Positions 27,078 through 36,758 of a stretch of DNA of 58,938 nt are shown one piece after another. Location of the stretch: assembly GCA_023150935.1 (NCBI GenBank), contig JAKLJW010000033.1:3229-62166 (forward strand), read 5' to 3'. A model generated the notes under the pieces. It saw only the letters and a program-made list of their open reading frames with translations. It was not told the origin of the DNA and ran no database searches. Position 1 is the stretch's first letter. Every line of letters begins with the position of its first letter. The DNA is from Candidatus Binatia bacterium. Lineage in GTDB: Bacteria; Desulfobacterota; Binatia; HRBIN30. A program made the translations under genes and the position numbers.

Positions 27078-27770
27078 CTACAGACCCGGGTCCCAGATCC
27101 GGGTGAGATCGAGAACGAAGCGGGGAAGAACCGGGTCGCCGGAGAGGGTGGCGGGATTGTCCAGGGACTCGACAACGGCGCCGGGACGGTACACGTGGAC
27201 CCGCCGCAGCGCCGGTTCGACCAGCCACCCGAGCTGCGCGCCATTCGTAATGTACTCGCGCAACTTGTCCTGCACTGCGACCAACGGGTCCGTGGGGGAC
27301 CTCAACTCGATGACGAAGTCGGGGCACAGGGGCAGGAAGCGTTCCAGACGCTCCGGCGGCAACCCCGTGAGACGGTTGCGCCGCACCCACGCCACGTCGG
27401 GTGAACGAATCGCGCCATTCGGCAGCTCGAAGCCGGTCGACGAATCGAAGGCCACTCCCGATCCATCCTCGTCCGCCCATTGTGTCAACTGCTGGATGAG
27501 CCGCGCGTTTCTCGTCCCCGTTCTCGCACCGGTCGGTGGCATGATGATCAGTTCCCCCTCGGCGGTCAGCTCGAGTTGCACGTCACGGTTGAGCTGGCAC
27601 GCCTCCCAGAACTGCTCCGCGCTCATCCTGAGACTGCGAGGCAGTTGCACCACCCATGGTTGATGTTCCGCCGCTGTGGGTTCGATCACGCCGGACTCCT
27701 CACTGGCTGCGGTAGTTCGCACTTCCACGACCGACGGTGAACGATACCACGGCGAAGCCAGCCCTCTCAA
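27078..27770 (-). CDS. Uma2-family (DUF820) putative endonuclease
   Basis: A restriction-endonuclease-fold protein of up to 230 residues. Typical Uma2 blocks: ELTAEGELIIMPPTGARTGT, FDSSTGFELPNGAIRSPDVA, WV, then CPDFVIELRSPTDPLVAVQD with K, giving the PD-(D/E)xK-like Asp, Glu and Lys. The first 25-45 residues are poorly conserved, and starts at about 27689 (GTG) or 27626 (ATG) are possible. Oriented against the flanking cassettes and separated by about 125-165 bases on either side, so it is not part of them. Cellular role of this large family is unknown. Confidence 0.8.
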   Translation of the reverse strand: MRGLASPWYRSPSVVEVRTTAASEESGVIEPTAAEHQPWVVQLPRSLRMSAEQFWEACQLNRDVQLELTAEGELIIMPPTGARTGTRNARLIQQLTQWADEDGSGVAFDSSTGFELPNGAIRSPDVAWVRRNRLTGLPPERLERFLPLCPDFVIELRSPTDPLVAVQDKLREYITNGAQLGWLVEPALRRVHVYRPGAVVESLDNPATLSGDPVLPRFVLDLTRIWDPGL

Positions 27771-27895
27771 TCGGATGGCGAGCGAGAGGGATGCTCACGG
27801 CTGCGAGCTGACAGCTTCTTGTTGACCTCCACGGGCGGCACGCAGTATGCGAGTCGCTTACCGCTCTCGAAGGTGCGGAGCGCGGGACCCGAGAC

Positions 27896-30229
27896 ATGGC
27901 GTACACCCAGGACGACCGGCTGATCGCGCTGGACACCCCCCTTGGCAAGGACGTCCTCCTGCTCCAGAGCTTCACCGGCGTCGAGGGTGTGTCGAAGCTC
28001 TTCTCCTTCCAGCTCGCATTACTGTCCGAGCAGCCTGCGATCGAGGCGCAAGAGATTCTCGGCAAGGGCGCAGCCATCACCCTGACCCTCGGCGACGGCT
28101 CGGCCCGCTACTTCAACGGTCACGTGAGCCGTTTCGTGCAGGCGGAGACGACGCCGCGACTGACGCACTACCGCCTCGAGATGGTGCCCTGGCTCTGGTT
28201 CCTCACGCGCACCGCCGACTGCCGCATCTTTCAGAACCAGACGATCCCGCAGATCGTCGAACGGATCTTCAAGGACCTGAACTTCGCCGACTATCGCCTG
28301 AACCTGCGGGGCAACTACGCGCCGCGCGAGTATTGCGTCCAGTACCGGGAGACCGACTTCGACTTCGTCTCCCGGCTCATGGAAGAGGCGGGCATCTTCT
28401 ATTTCTTCGAGCACACCGTGGACAAGCACGTGCTCGTCCTTGCCGACAGCCCGACGGCGCACGAGCCCTGCCCGGGCCTGCCGCGGGCACGGATCGAAGC
28501 GGGCGGCGGCGACGACGACGACTGTATTACGGTGTGGCACACCGACCATGCGCTGATTTCCGGGAAGTACACGGTCGGCGATTTTTCGTTCGAGACACCG
28601 AGCACGAACCTGCTGGCGACTTCGGCGGCCCGGGCGACCGTCGGCGACAACGCCGCGCTGGAGCTTTACGACTTCCCCGGAGCGTACGCGAGGAAGAACG
28701 AAGCCGAGACCCTGGCCCGCATCCGCATGGAGGCTGAGGAAGCGACCCGCCAGACCGTTAGCGGGGCCGGCAGATGTCGCGCCTTCAGCCCGGGGTATCG
28801 CTTCGAGTTGCAAGGACACTTCCGGGCCGGCCGCAACGTCGCCTACGTTCTGACCGAGGTCAGACATGACGCAACCGCCGGCAGCGCCTACGGCACCGGC
28901 GAGGGAGAAGGCGAGCGCTACGCGAACGAGTTCGTCTGCCTGCCGCACAGCGTTCCTTTCCGGCCGCCGCGCTTGACCCCGAAACCGACCGTTCAAGGGG
29001 TGCAGACGGCGATCGTCGTCGGGCCGAAGGGCGAGGAACTGCATACCGACCGCCTGGGGCGTGTGCGGCTGCAGTTCCACTGGGATCGCGAGGGTAAGTA
29101 CGACGAGAAGAGCTCCTGCTGGGTGAGAGTCGGCCAGCACTGGGCCGGCAAACGATGGGGTACCGTGTTCTTACCCCGCATCGGTCAGGAAGTGATCGTC
29201 GCCTTCGTCGAAGGCGACCCGGATCGCCCGCTCGTCGTCGGGCGCGTCTACAACGCCGAGCAAATGCCACCCTATGCGCTGCCCGGCGAGCAAACCAGGA
29301 GCACCATCAAGTCCTCGAGCTCGAAGGGCGGCGGCGGGTTCAACGAGCTCCGCTTCGAGGACAAGAAGGGCAAGGAGCAGGTGTTCTTCCACGCCGAGCG
29401 GCAGCAGGACGTGCGGGTCAAACAGGATACGCGCGAATGGGTGGGCCGGAACCGGCACCTGATCGTCGTCGGCAACCAGCTCGAGGAGGTGAAGGGCGAC
29501 AAGCACCTGAAGGTGAGCGGCGATCGGAACGAACAGGTCGACGGCAGCGTGTCGCTCAAGGTCGGGATGGATCACGATCGCAAGGTCGGCATGAAGTTCG
29601 CCGAAGATGCCGGCATGGAGATCCATCTCAAGGGCGGCATGAACGTCGTGATCGAAGCGGGGATGACGGTGACGCTCAAGGCGGGCGCCGGCTTCGTCAC
29701 GGTCGGTCCGGCCGGTGTGGCCATCTCCGGCACGCCGATCATGATCAACAGCGGCGGCGCGGCGGGCTCCGGCTCGGGGGCGTCGCCGGATCCGCCGAAG
29801 GCGCCGAAGGAGGCCGATAAGGACAAGCCCGGAGAAAAGGTGAAACGGCCGGCCGCCAGGACGGCCTCGCCGCAGGCGATCGCGCTGCGTCAGGCGGCGC
29901 GCGAGGGGCGGCCGTTCTGCGAAAAGTGCGCCGAGGCGGCGCGCCAGGCGGCGCTGGCCCGGGGCGCGACTGCGGCCGAGGCGGAAGAGGCGGCGCAGGC
30001 GGCAGGCGCCGCGGCCGAGCAGGAAGACAAGACATGGGTGGAAATCGAGCTGGTGGACGAGGCGGGTCAGCCCGTGGCAGGGGAAGAATACCGCGTCGAA
30101 CTTCCGGACGGGTCGACACGCCGGGGGCAGCTGGGTGGGGACGGTAGCGTGCGGATCGATGGCATCGATCCGGGCGAATGCACCATAACCTTCCCGGGAC
30201 TCAAGGGCAGAAACCCGCACCGGCGCTGA
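27896..30229 (+). CDS. vgrG: VgrG2 spike protein with CEKC module and transthyretin-like domain
   Basis: A 777-residue VgrG, same length and domain order as VgrG1: gp27-like region, gp5 OB-fold (VRLQFHWDREGKYDEKSSCW), needle (MEIHLKGGMNVVIEAGMTVT), helix module with CEKC near residue 675, then a transthyretin-like domain (TWVEIELVDEAGQPVAGEEY). The ATG at 27896 gives MAYTQDDRLIALDTPLGKD. A 22-base gap separates it from the OmpA/metallopeptidase gene, its likely cargo. Similarity to vgrG1 and vgrG3 is high over the needle, so recombination between copies is likely. Confidence 0.95.
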   Translation: MAYTQDDRLIALDTPLGKDVLLLQSFTGVEGVSKLFSFQLALLSEQPAIEAQEILGKGAAITLTLGDGSARYFNGHVSRFVQAETTPRLTHYRLEMVPWLWFLTRTADCRIFQNQTIPQIVERIFKDLNFADYRLNLRGNYAPREYCVQYRETDFDFVSRLMEEAGIFYFFEHTVDKHVLVLADSPTAHEPCPGLPRARIEAGGGDDDDCITVWHTDHALISGKYTVGDFSFETPSTNLLATSAARATVGDNAALELYDFPGAYARKNEAETLARIRMEAEEATRQTVSGAGRCRAFSPGYRFELQGHFRAGRNVAYVLTEVRHDATAGSAYGTGEGEGERYANEFVCLPHSVPFRPPRLTPKPTVQGVQTAIVVGPKGEELHTDRLGRVRLQFHWDREGKYDEKSSCWVRVGQHWAGKRWGTVFLPRIGQEVIVAFVEGDPDRPLVVGRVYNAEQMPPYALPGEQTRSTIKSSSSKGGGGFNELRFEDKKGKEQVFFHAERQQDVRVKQDTREWVGRNRHLIVVGNQLEEVKGDKHLKVSGDRNEQVDGSVSLKVGMDHDRKVGMKFAEDAGMEIHLKGGMNVVIEAGMTVTLKAGAGFVTVGPAGVAISGTPIMINSGGAAGSGSGASPDPPKAPKEADKDKPGEKVKRPAARTASPQAIALRQAAREGRPFCEKCAEAARQAALARGATAAEAEEAAQAAGAAAEQEDKTWVEIELVDEAGQPVAGEEYRVELPDGSTRRGQLGGDGSVRIDGIDPGECTITFPGLKGRNPHRR

Positions 30230-30251
30230 GCCGCGGCGTCACCGAGGTTCC

Positions 30252-33200
30252 ATGTCGAATACGAAGATCATCCACCGCGACCGGAACACGCCGTTCCGGC
30301 GACCCACGACGGCACGGCACACGTTCGTGCTGCGCCGCTTCGTGGTCAAGGTGATCGAACTCGAGGGGTTACACTTCCACCACAACAGTGCCGTCCTGCT
30401 GCCGGTCCAGCCGGAAGGGACCGCGGCAGACCGGGCCGAGGTGACCCCGTCGCAAGTGCTTGCCGCCTGCCTCGCGCATGCGGAGGAGTTCCGCGACGAG
30501 CGATTGGTTGTCACCGGGCACGCGGATACCAGCGGGCGGCAGGCCTACAACGTCACCCTCAGCGAGCAACGTTCGCAGTGCATTGTCGCGTTGCTCGTCG
30601 GCGGCGACGAGGGCAAGCGGAACTTCGTGCGCATCGCCAAGGCCAGGCACAAGGTCGAGGATTACCAGCGCATCCTGGAGTTCATTGCCGTCACCGAGGG
30701 CTTCGACTGTGACCCACATGGCGTCGACGGGGACCATGGCTCGGATACCACGACGGCAATCAGGAACTTCCAACAAGCGTTCAACGACGCCGAGATCGGC
30801 CCCCACATTGCCGTCAACGGCAGGCTCACGGACGAGACCTGGGGCGCGTTCTTCGAGATGTACCAGCGCGACATCAGGCGCGCCCTCGGCGAGGATCCGA
30901 ACGACCCCGCGGCGCTGGACGAACTGCGGTCCCATTTGACGTTCTTCGATGCGGACAGGCGCGGGGTCGGCTGCGGCGAGCACTTCCCGATCGAAAACCG
31001 CGGCCTCGACGGATTCCGCTCCGCGGAGAATCGCCGCTCCGAGCTGTGCTTCCTACCCCCGGGTAACGATCCCGACCTTACCGGTGACCACCCGGGACCG
31101 GGACGCTGCAACCCCGCGCTGTGCGAACTGAACGATCCGGACATCTTCGTCCCGACCATCATCCCGGTCGAGCCGGAGAGGTTGAGAAGAATCGAAGTCC
31201 ATCTGCGGCTGCGCTACAAGGATCCGCAGGCCGGCAAGCCCGATCACCCCTTCCCCAAAGACCTTCCCGTCACGGTGCGCTTCGGTGATGGGTCGACGCA
31301 GGATGTCACGCTGGGGCCGGACGGAAACCTCGATCTTGCGGTGCGCCGCGGCAAGCGCAGCCTGATGCTCGTCTTCCACTACGATCAACCGCATTACGTC
31401 GGCTCGGCGGGCCCGACGACGCCGGCCGCGGAACCGCGCGATAAGTTCGCGCCGCGGGACGATCTCGGTACGTTGATCGTACCCGGGTTCCGTACGTTCC
31501 TGTTGCCGCCCGACCTGGACCTGAAGAACGCGGATTGGCAGGGCCTGCCGCCGACCGACTCGTCAACCGGCGGCATTCTCCTCGGCTCCACGTCGATCGG
31601 CACGACGGCCGCTCCGGTGACGCTCGTCCTCGATCCGCACTGGCAGTACCTGAAACTGCTGTACTTCGACCGCAAGTTGAAACGGAAGTTGAGCATCCCG
31701 CCGGTGATGATGGAGGCGTTCGAGAGGGACGTGACCACCCCGGCGCTGTCACAGAGCGACTGGCTGACGGACCCCAGCGGGTGCCAGGCGTTGCCGTGGA
31801 TTCTGTGCCGCGACGTCGCCGGACAGGCCCTCGGCAAGCCCGACGAGAACGTCGTCCTGCGGTTTCGCAGCACCCCCGGTACGTTCATCGATTCCTCCGC
31901 GAACACCGTCGGTGGCCGCAAGCTGGTGACGAAGGAGGTGGATTTCCTCAACAGCACGCACGACCCGCTGGTCAGCGAGGGCGATCCGGTCAGCCGCGAT
32001 TTCGACGTGCCCTCGGTGGCGCGGCTGGCGTTCTACGATCTACCCGGTGAATGGCGGTCGAAGGAGTACTTCTGCAAGGTGGGGGGCAGCGCATCGGCGC
32101 CGCCGCGGCGGGCCGATTTCTACGAACGGGTGGCGAGGGAGACGACGACCGAGGATGCACCGTTGATATTCAGCCTGGACGATCTGGTGCTCCTGGACGA
32201 TCAGCCGGCCCCGGTCGATCTGTCGATGTCCAGCGGAGGCGAGCTGTCGGCCAGCCGGCGGGTCACCGTGTTCTGGCACCGCTTCGAAGAGGACCAGGGC
32301 CGCAGCGTCTCTCCACTGGGCATCTACAAGGCCGATTCAAGCGCGCCGTGGTGGAGCCTCGCCGAGCTGCAAATCGGACCGCAGCGGAACTACATTGCGG
32401 ACTATCCCGACTGGGTGCGCCTGGTCATCGCGCGCGGCCGCGGGTTCGACGTGTTCGACCAGCGTACCGCCGGCGTCCCGTCGGGTCCGATGGGGGCGCG
32501 GGCCGCCGTCGCTTGGGTTAATCAGCCGGCCCTCGTCAACGTCCCGAGCGTAGTGACGCGCAAACCGTTTTATGCGGTCGAGGCGCCGTTTCGGCAGATC
32601 TATTGCGACAATAGACGGTTCCCCACCGGGAGCTTCGACTTCCACAAGGGCGACAATGGAATCACGGTGGCGCCGACGGTCGATCGGGACGACATCGGCA
32701 GGTTAGATCTGATCCACTTACGCTGCTGCGACGCCGACGGTAACGTCGAACGCGTCACCCAGATTCAATTCGTCCGTATGCTGTTCGACTTCGCCAATGC
32801 GCCGGATGCGATGAAGAACAGCGCCGCCGAGCAGCGCAAGGTGGCCCGGAAGATCCTCTCGAACGTTATGAAACGCTGGAACGCGCGCCACCCGGGCACC
32901 GGCGCGGCCGAGGATGCGCAACTCAATCCGGGTCCGCCACGGATCGAGACCGCGTCGGGCGCACCGTTCGCCGGGCCGCTGTTCGCCCTGTTCCAACTGG
33001 TCGAACCGCAGCCGCAGTCCGTCAACCCGCACTTCACCATCGACATCCAGGAAGGCAAGGAAAGCGACCGGTCGTTCATGCGGAGCAACGGCACCGGGAC
33101 GTGGTTTCTCAAGAACGGCAGCATCCTCGAACCCAAGGAGAACGGCCGTTACACGGCGGGCCACGAAATGGGCCACGGCTTGAGCCTGCCCGACTGTTAT

Positions 33201-34166
33201 GGGGAGGTTTGGTCCAACTGCTCGTTGGGCGCCGCGAGCTTCGAATACAACGAGGTACCCGCCGACATCTACGCCATCGACGAACTCTCGATGATGGTCG
33301 CGAATCGGCAGGTGCGCCCCCGGCACTACTGGCACGTCGCCGAGTGGCTGAACGCCCTGTACGATCGGCCGTTCCGGCTCCGGCATGGAACGACCGCGTA
33401 TTCGCTGCCGCACACGAAGGGCAAACGGAATGTCGGATTCGAGTCGCTGCGCGATACCGCGGTGTACTGGCCCCTGCGCGCCGCCGTGGCCACGTCAGGA
33501 CTGCCGGGCCAGCTCAATCGCTCCGAGCAATTCCTTTTCATGTTCGGTCCCGGCGATCCGATCCGCGACAAGATCCGCACCGGCAGCTCGTTCGACGGCA
33601 TTCTCGCCGTCGTCATTCGTATTGGGGTCCGCTTCGTCACGGCGAACGATTTCGACACCGGGGACATGGAAGACATGATTTCCGAGATCGACGCGGAGCT
33701 GCGCAGCCGGTTCAACGGCAAGTTCCGCGTGAACAACGTGACGGTGGACGGGCAGACGCTCTCCAGAGTCGGGGTGCGGTTCTCGTTCCGGTACCTCTGT
33801 GAAACGCTGTCCGCGACCAGCGACGATCGGCGCAAGCGGTATCTCGCCGGACTCGACAAGCGTACCGCCACCGGCGCTCGCGCCAGCGGTGCCGTGACCA
33901 CGGCGGCCGAGTACAACACCACCGTCACCGGGTTGCGCGCTCGGTTTCCGCCGCAGCTCAACATCGAGGTACACACCAGCGGCAGTTCGTCTCGCAACGG
34001 CATCGACATACGGCTCGATAACGGCGATGCCGACGAGGTGCCGAAGTTTCTGGCGCAAGTGCTCGGTATCCCGACGACGGGCAACTGGCCGAGGCCGGAC
34101 TCGCTCGTGCCGTTGATCAAGTTGATCATTCCGAACATTCTGCCGCCGCAAGTGGCGGCGATGTGA
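30252..34166 (+). CDS. OmpA/peptidoglycan-binding/zinc metallopeptidase fusion, candidate T6SS effector
   Basis: A 1304-residue multidomain protein without a signal peptide. Residues about 35-130 form an OmpA-like wall-binding domain (LVVTGHADTSGRQAYNVTLS, then EQRSQ). Residues about 140-205 resemble a PG_binding_1 domain (TTTAIRNFQQAFNDAEIGPH). The middle contains beta-rich modules and a DPHWQ motif near residue 460, shared with the paralogue at 40861-44262. A zincin motif HEMGHGLSLPD lies at residues 971-981 (His971, Glu972, His975; Asp981 as the likely third ligand, as in snapalysin-like enzymes). A conserved FDGILAVVIRI block follows. It lies between vgrG2 and a beta-propeller gene, hence the effector proposal. 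Protein or peptide substrate unknown. Confidence 0.82.
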   Translation: MSNTKIIHRDRNTPFRRPTTARHTFVLRRFVVKVIELEGLHFHHNSAVLLPVQPEGTAADRAEVTPSQVLAACLAHAEEFRDERLVVTGHADTSGRQAYNVTLSEQRSQCIVALLVGGDEGKRNFVRIAKARHKVEDYQRILEFIAVTEGFDCDPHGVDGDHGSDTTTAIRNFQQAFNDAEIGPHIAVNGRLTDETWGAFFEMYQRDIRRALGEDPNDPAALDELRSHLTFFDADRRGVGCGEHFPIENRGLDGFRSAENRRSELCFLPPGNDPDLTGDHPGPGRCNPALCELNDPDIFVPTIIPVEPERLRRIEVHLRLRYKDPQAGKPDHPFPKDLPVTVRFGDGSTQDVTLGPDGNLDLAVRRGKRSLMLVFHYDQPHYVGSAGPTTPAAEPRDKFAPRDDLGTLIVPGFRTFLLPPDLDLKNADWQGLPPTDSSTGGILLGSTSIGTTAAPVTLVLDPHWQYLKLLYFDRKLKRKLSIPPVMMEAFERDVTTPALSQSDWLTDPSGCQALPWILCRDVAGQALGKPDENVVLRFRSTPGTFIDSSANTVGGRKLVTKEVDFLNSTHDPLVSEGDPVSRDFDVPSVARLAFYDLPGEWRSKEYFCKVGGSASAPPRRADFYERVARETTTEDAPLIFSLDDLVLLDDQPAPVDLSMSSGGELSASRRVTVFWHRFEEDQGRSVSPLGIYKADSSAPWWSLAELQIGPQRNYIADYPDWVRLVIARGRGFDVFDQRTAGVPSGPMGARAAVAWVNQPALVNVPSVVTRKPFYAVEAPFRQIYCDNRRFPTGSFDFHKGDNGITVAPTVDRDDIGRLDLIHLRCCDADGNVERVTQIQFVRMLFDFANAPDAMKNSAAEQRKVARKILSNVMKRWNARHPGTGAAEDAQLNPGPPRIETASGAPFAGPLFALFQLVEPQPQSVNPHFTIDIQEGKESDRSFMRSNGTGTWFLKNGSILEPKENGRYTAGHEMGHGLSLPDCYGEVWSNCSLGAASFEYNEVPADIYAIDELSMMVANRQVRPRHYWHVAEWLNALYDRPFRLRHGTTAYSLPHTKGKRNVGFESLRDTAVYWPLRAAVATSGLPGQLNRSEQFLFMFGPGDPIRDKIRTGSSFDGILAVVIRIGVRFVTANDFDTGDMEDMISEIDAELRSRFNGKFRVNNVTVDGQTLSRVGVRFSFRYLCETLSATSDDRRKRYLAGLDKRTATGARASGAVTTAAEYNTTVTGLRARFPPQLNIEVHTSGSSSRNGIDIRLDNGDADEVPKFLAQVLGIPTTGNWPRPDSLVPLIKLIIPNILPPQVAAM

Positions 34167-34199
34167 GGGTGCGGGTTTCGGTGGCCCGGGGATCGGTAG

Positions 34200-35426
34200 A
34201 TGGAGGTCGGACCCATGGACAGCAAGCTGCCCGACAGGTCGCAGCGGCAACCGTTGCGGGTGCAGCCCGGGGCGCCAGAGTTGCACGTCGCCGCGTTGCC
34301 GCCGGTGCCCGCGGCGCGGATGACCCATCGCTGGGGATCGACGCGAGCGGACGGACGAGTCGCCGCGATCGATCTGGGCCGCAGGTGGCGGCAGCGGGTG
34401 GCCGTCGAGATCGGGCCCGACCCGTTTGTCGGGCTGCTGCTCGCGAGCGGCGATCGGCTCGTGGCGGACACCGGCTCGCGCTGGAGCCTCGTCGACGTCG
34501 GAGCCGGGCGGGTCATCGGCAGCGGGCTGCGCCGCGACGGAGCGCTCGCTCTGGACGCGGCCGGGCGGACGCTTTACGCGCCGGCGGAAGCCGGAACGGT
34601 CGAGGCCGTCGACCTGGCGACGGGTGCGGTCAGGTACGTCCTGAAGCCGCGCTTCGGCGACGCCTATCGCAGGGAGTACGTCGACGCACGCGGGTCGGGC
34701 GTGGTGATCGGTAGTGTCCGCCTGCCCAGTCCGCACGGGGCGGCGCCGGCGGACCTGGATGCCGTACTGGAGCGGCTCGAGATCGGCGAACCGCCAGCCC
34801 TCGGTGCGCAGGGGATCGTCAAGGCGCGACGCACGGCGCTCTTCGAGATGTTGCCGCCGCCGCTGCTGGCAGGATCGGCGGAGCGGGTGGTGTGCGTGCG
34901 CCCCGGCGCGATCGACTGGTTCGACGGAGAGTTGACGCTGACGGCGTCGTTTGCCGGCGAGTTCACGCCCGACACGGTATGCCTGCCCGACGATCGGCAC
35001 CTGCTGATGAGCGTCGAGTTGCCCGGAGAGACGGCGGAGGTCTGGAGTGTGGACCTGACGGGAAACGTGCGCCGGCTGTGCAATCTCAAAGGTCTGCGCC
35101 TGCTCCAGGCGCCGGTGGTGGTATCCGACGCACGTCTGTACGCGATCGCCGAACGGATGGTGGTGGCGGTCGATTGCGGCGGCGGGATTGCCTGGGAAAT
35201 GCCGCACGAGGGAATCCGTCACGGACTGGCCGCCGGAGGGGACGCCTTGCTGATCGTTGCGGGAACGAGGGTCGAGGTCGTGCAGCGGGACCACAAGGTG
35301 GAGACCTTGTTCGCGTGCGAGAAGCCGATTCGCTCGAATGCCGTTCCGCTCGCATCGGGGGAGATCGCGGTGGCGACCGACGGCTACGTGCATCTGTTTA
35401 CGACGGCACCGGCCGCCGCACCTTGA
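34200..35426 (+). CDS. Beta-propeller protein, candidate immunity to the adjacent metallopeptidase
   Basis: A 408-residue (403 from the ATG at 34215) repeat protein with PQQ/WD-like blades, for example GDRLVADTGSRWSLVDVGAG, GRTLYAPAEAGTVEAVDLAT and DARLYAIAERMVVAVDCGGG. It starts 33 bases after the metallopeptidase gene. A second, exported beta-propeller occupies the same position after the paralogous metallopeptidase on the minus strand (39516-40877), and both have LLLASGDRLV/VLRAGDRVLV-like blade starts. Pairing of the same two families twice suggests cognate immunity. Unlike its counterpart, no signal peptide is visible, so it would act in the cytoplasm or use an unrecognised export route. 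Confidence 0.75.
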   Translation: MEVGPMDSKLPDRSQRQPLRVQPGAPELHVAALPPVPAARMTHRWGSTRADGRVAAIDLGRRWRQRVAVEIGPDPFVGLLLASGDRLVADTGSRWSLVDVGAGRVIGSGLRRDGALALDAAGRTLYAPAEAGTVEAVDLATGAVRYVLKPRFGDAYRREYVDARGSGVVIGSVRLPSPHGAAPADLDAVLERLEIGEPPALGAQGIVKARRTALFEMLPPPLLAGSAERVVCVRPGAIDWFDGELTLTASFAGEFTPDTVCLPDDRHLLMSVELPGETAEVWSVDLTGNVRRLCNLKGLRLLQAPVVVSDARLYAIAERMVVAVDCGGGIAWEMPHEGIRHGLAAGGDALLIVAGTRVEVVQRDHKVETLFACEKPIRSNAVPLASGEIAVATDGYVHLFTTAPAAAP

Positions 35427-35677
35427 CGGCCGAACATTCGAGTAATTGCCCGGTCCAGGGGAAGGAGCCGGACGTTGCGTAGGAACTGGCGCAGCACCCG
35501 TTCTCTGAGCGCTGGCTCGTCGGAATAGATGACCCCTTCATACAGTTCCGCAAGCGAAACGATGGAAAGCGCCAACGCCTTGTGCCGAAGCAACGCCTGG
35601 ACCCGCGCGACGGTCTCGCGTTCGCCCTGCAGGTAATTGATAGTCCAGTCGGTGTCGAGCAGAAATTTGGCCTTCAC
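35384..35677 (-). pseudogene. vapC: VapC-like PIN toxin, 3'-truncated
   Basis: A GTG start at 35677 overlaps the stop of the antitoxin gene. The product begins VKAKFLLDTDWTINYLQGE, the PIN-domain strand with the first catalytic Asp, and contains LSIVSLAELYEGV with the conserved Glu. After AITRMFGR (about residue 84) the sequence departs from the family: the expected GxxDxxIAA and final Asp region is missing and a 13-residue unrelated tail ends at 35384, inside the end of the convergent beta-propeller gene. The PIN active site is incomplete, so it is probably inactive and was cut when the cassette boundary formed. Confidence 0.7.
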
Positions 35678-35922
35678 AGCTTCGGCTCCGGACGAGTCCG
35701 CACCAAGCGGCTGCGGTAGATGTCTCGGACGAGGCGACGGGTGCTCCCCGTGCCCTTCCATCCGCCGGCAGCTCTCAGGGAAGCTTCAACATCGCCCTCG
35801 GTTGGCTCGTCGTCGACGATCGTCAAGGTCACCTCCCGTCCTTCGGGAAGATCGAGTGGCTCGAGCGGTTCCAGGCGCCCCCGTTTCACCCGCGCGCGAA
35901 CTGATTCGCGTCCCATAGACAT
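35674..35922 (-). CDS. vapB: AF2212/DUF104-like VapB antitoxin
   Basis: An 82-residue antitoxin-like protein: VRARVKRGRLEPLEPLDLPE followed by GREVTLTI is the short beta domain of AF2212-like (DUF104) antitoxins, and the C-terminal basic tail would wrap the toxin. The stop overlaps the GTG of the truncated vapC by four bases. With the toxin broken this may be an orphan antitoxin. Confidence 0.75.
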   Translation of the reverse strand: MSMGRESVRARVKRGRLEPLEPLDLPEGREVTLTIVDDEPTEGDVEASLRAAGGWKGTGSTRRLVRDIYRSRLVRTRPEPKL

Positions 35923-36068
35923 CTGCTCCTGCTAAGGTTTTGGAACCCAGTGTACGGGCGGGCGACGTGGATCGTCAAATCGAGTCGTGCCGGTTTCCCG
36001 CTCCGGGAACTCCGCCCGTCTTTGCCGCTCCAGCCACCGGCCTGATCGTTCTGCTTAGGCCGCCCGCG

Positions 36069-36152
36069 AAAAGGGGACAGGCTGGATTAGCGGCAGGCGA
36101 GCCGCGTGAAATCAACACTTTGTGCGGGGAAAAGCAGCCTGTCCCCCTTTTC
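36069..36152. repeat. Inverted repeat, REP-like hairpin
   Basis: Left arm AAAAGGGGACAGGCT (36069-36083) and right arm AGCCTGTCCCC followed by CTTTT (36136-36151) are complementary with one bulged base, around about 50 bases of loop. GGGGACAGGCT-type palindromes are often associated with REP/RAYT transposase systems; no transposase is present here, so that link is inference. Confidence 0.6.
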
Positions 36153-36622
36153 CCCATCGGCTGGTTGCCCGGGGTCGAGCCTGCCGTCGACTGGATCACC
36201 GAGTGATCCGGCCCAGGCCCGGGTCTGCCCGGTGCACCCCCTCACCTGACCTCTCCCTGCGGGGCGGGGTGGTGTTGCCGTGGCGGGGTACGCAGCGCGG
36301 GCTGCACCCGCAACTCATTGTGGAATACCGATTGCGGAAGGTGTCGCGCCCCAATCCGCAATCCGAAATCCGCAATCCGAAATTCTTGCTGCCGTGCCTG
36401 GTAGATCAGGGGTGTTCCCTGCTACCTCGCGGGCTCTTCGGGCTTGAAAGATCTTCAGAAACCTGGTGACACCATGGGTGAACCATCCGCATGTCCATGG
36501 GGGGCATGCCATAACCGAAATGGATTCCGTACCACGGATAGCACTAAAGAGAAGGCCAAGAGTCCCAGCATGAACCTGATCCGGTCGCTTATGGCGGTCA
36601 GTTAGGGACCGTCATGGCCAGT

Positions 36623-36758
36623 GGGCGCCCTTCGATACGGCGCCTGAGAGGACGGCGCCTACTCAGGGTGAGCGGAATAACGCCTTGCTCTTCCGGGGGA
36701 TCGAACCGTTCGCCCTGAGTAGGCCGCGTCTCTTCAGCGGCCGTATCGAAGGGCGCCC
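36623..36758. repeat. 136-bp nested imperfect palindrome
   Basis: The outer arms GGGCGCCCTTCGATACGGC (36623-36641) and its perfect complement (36740-36758) enclose inner arms GCCTACTCAGGGTGAGCGG (36657-36675) and CCGTTCGCCCTGAGTAGGC (36707-36725), which pair with two mismatches. Such CCTTCGATAC/CTACTCAGGG elements are a common dispersed bacterial intergenic repeat. It lies about 70 bases before the methyltransferase start and would fold strongly in RNA of either strand. Confidence 0.8.
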
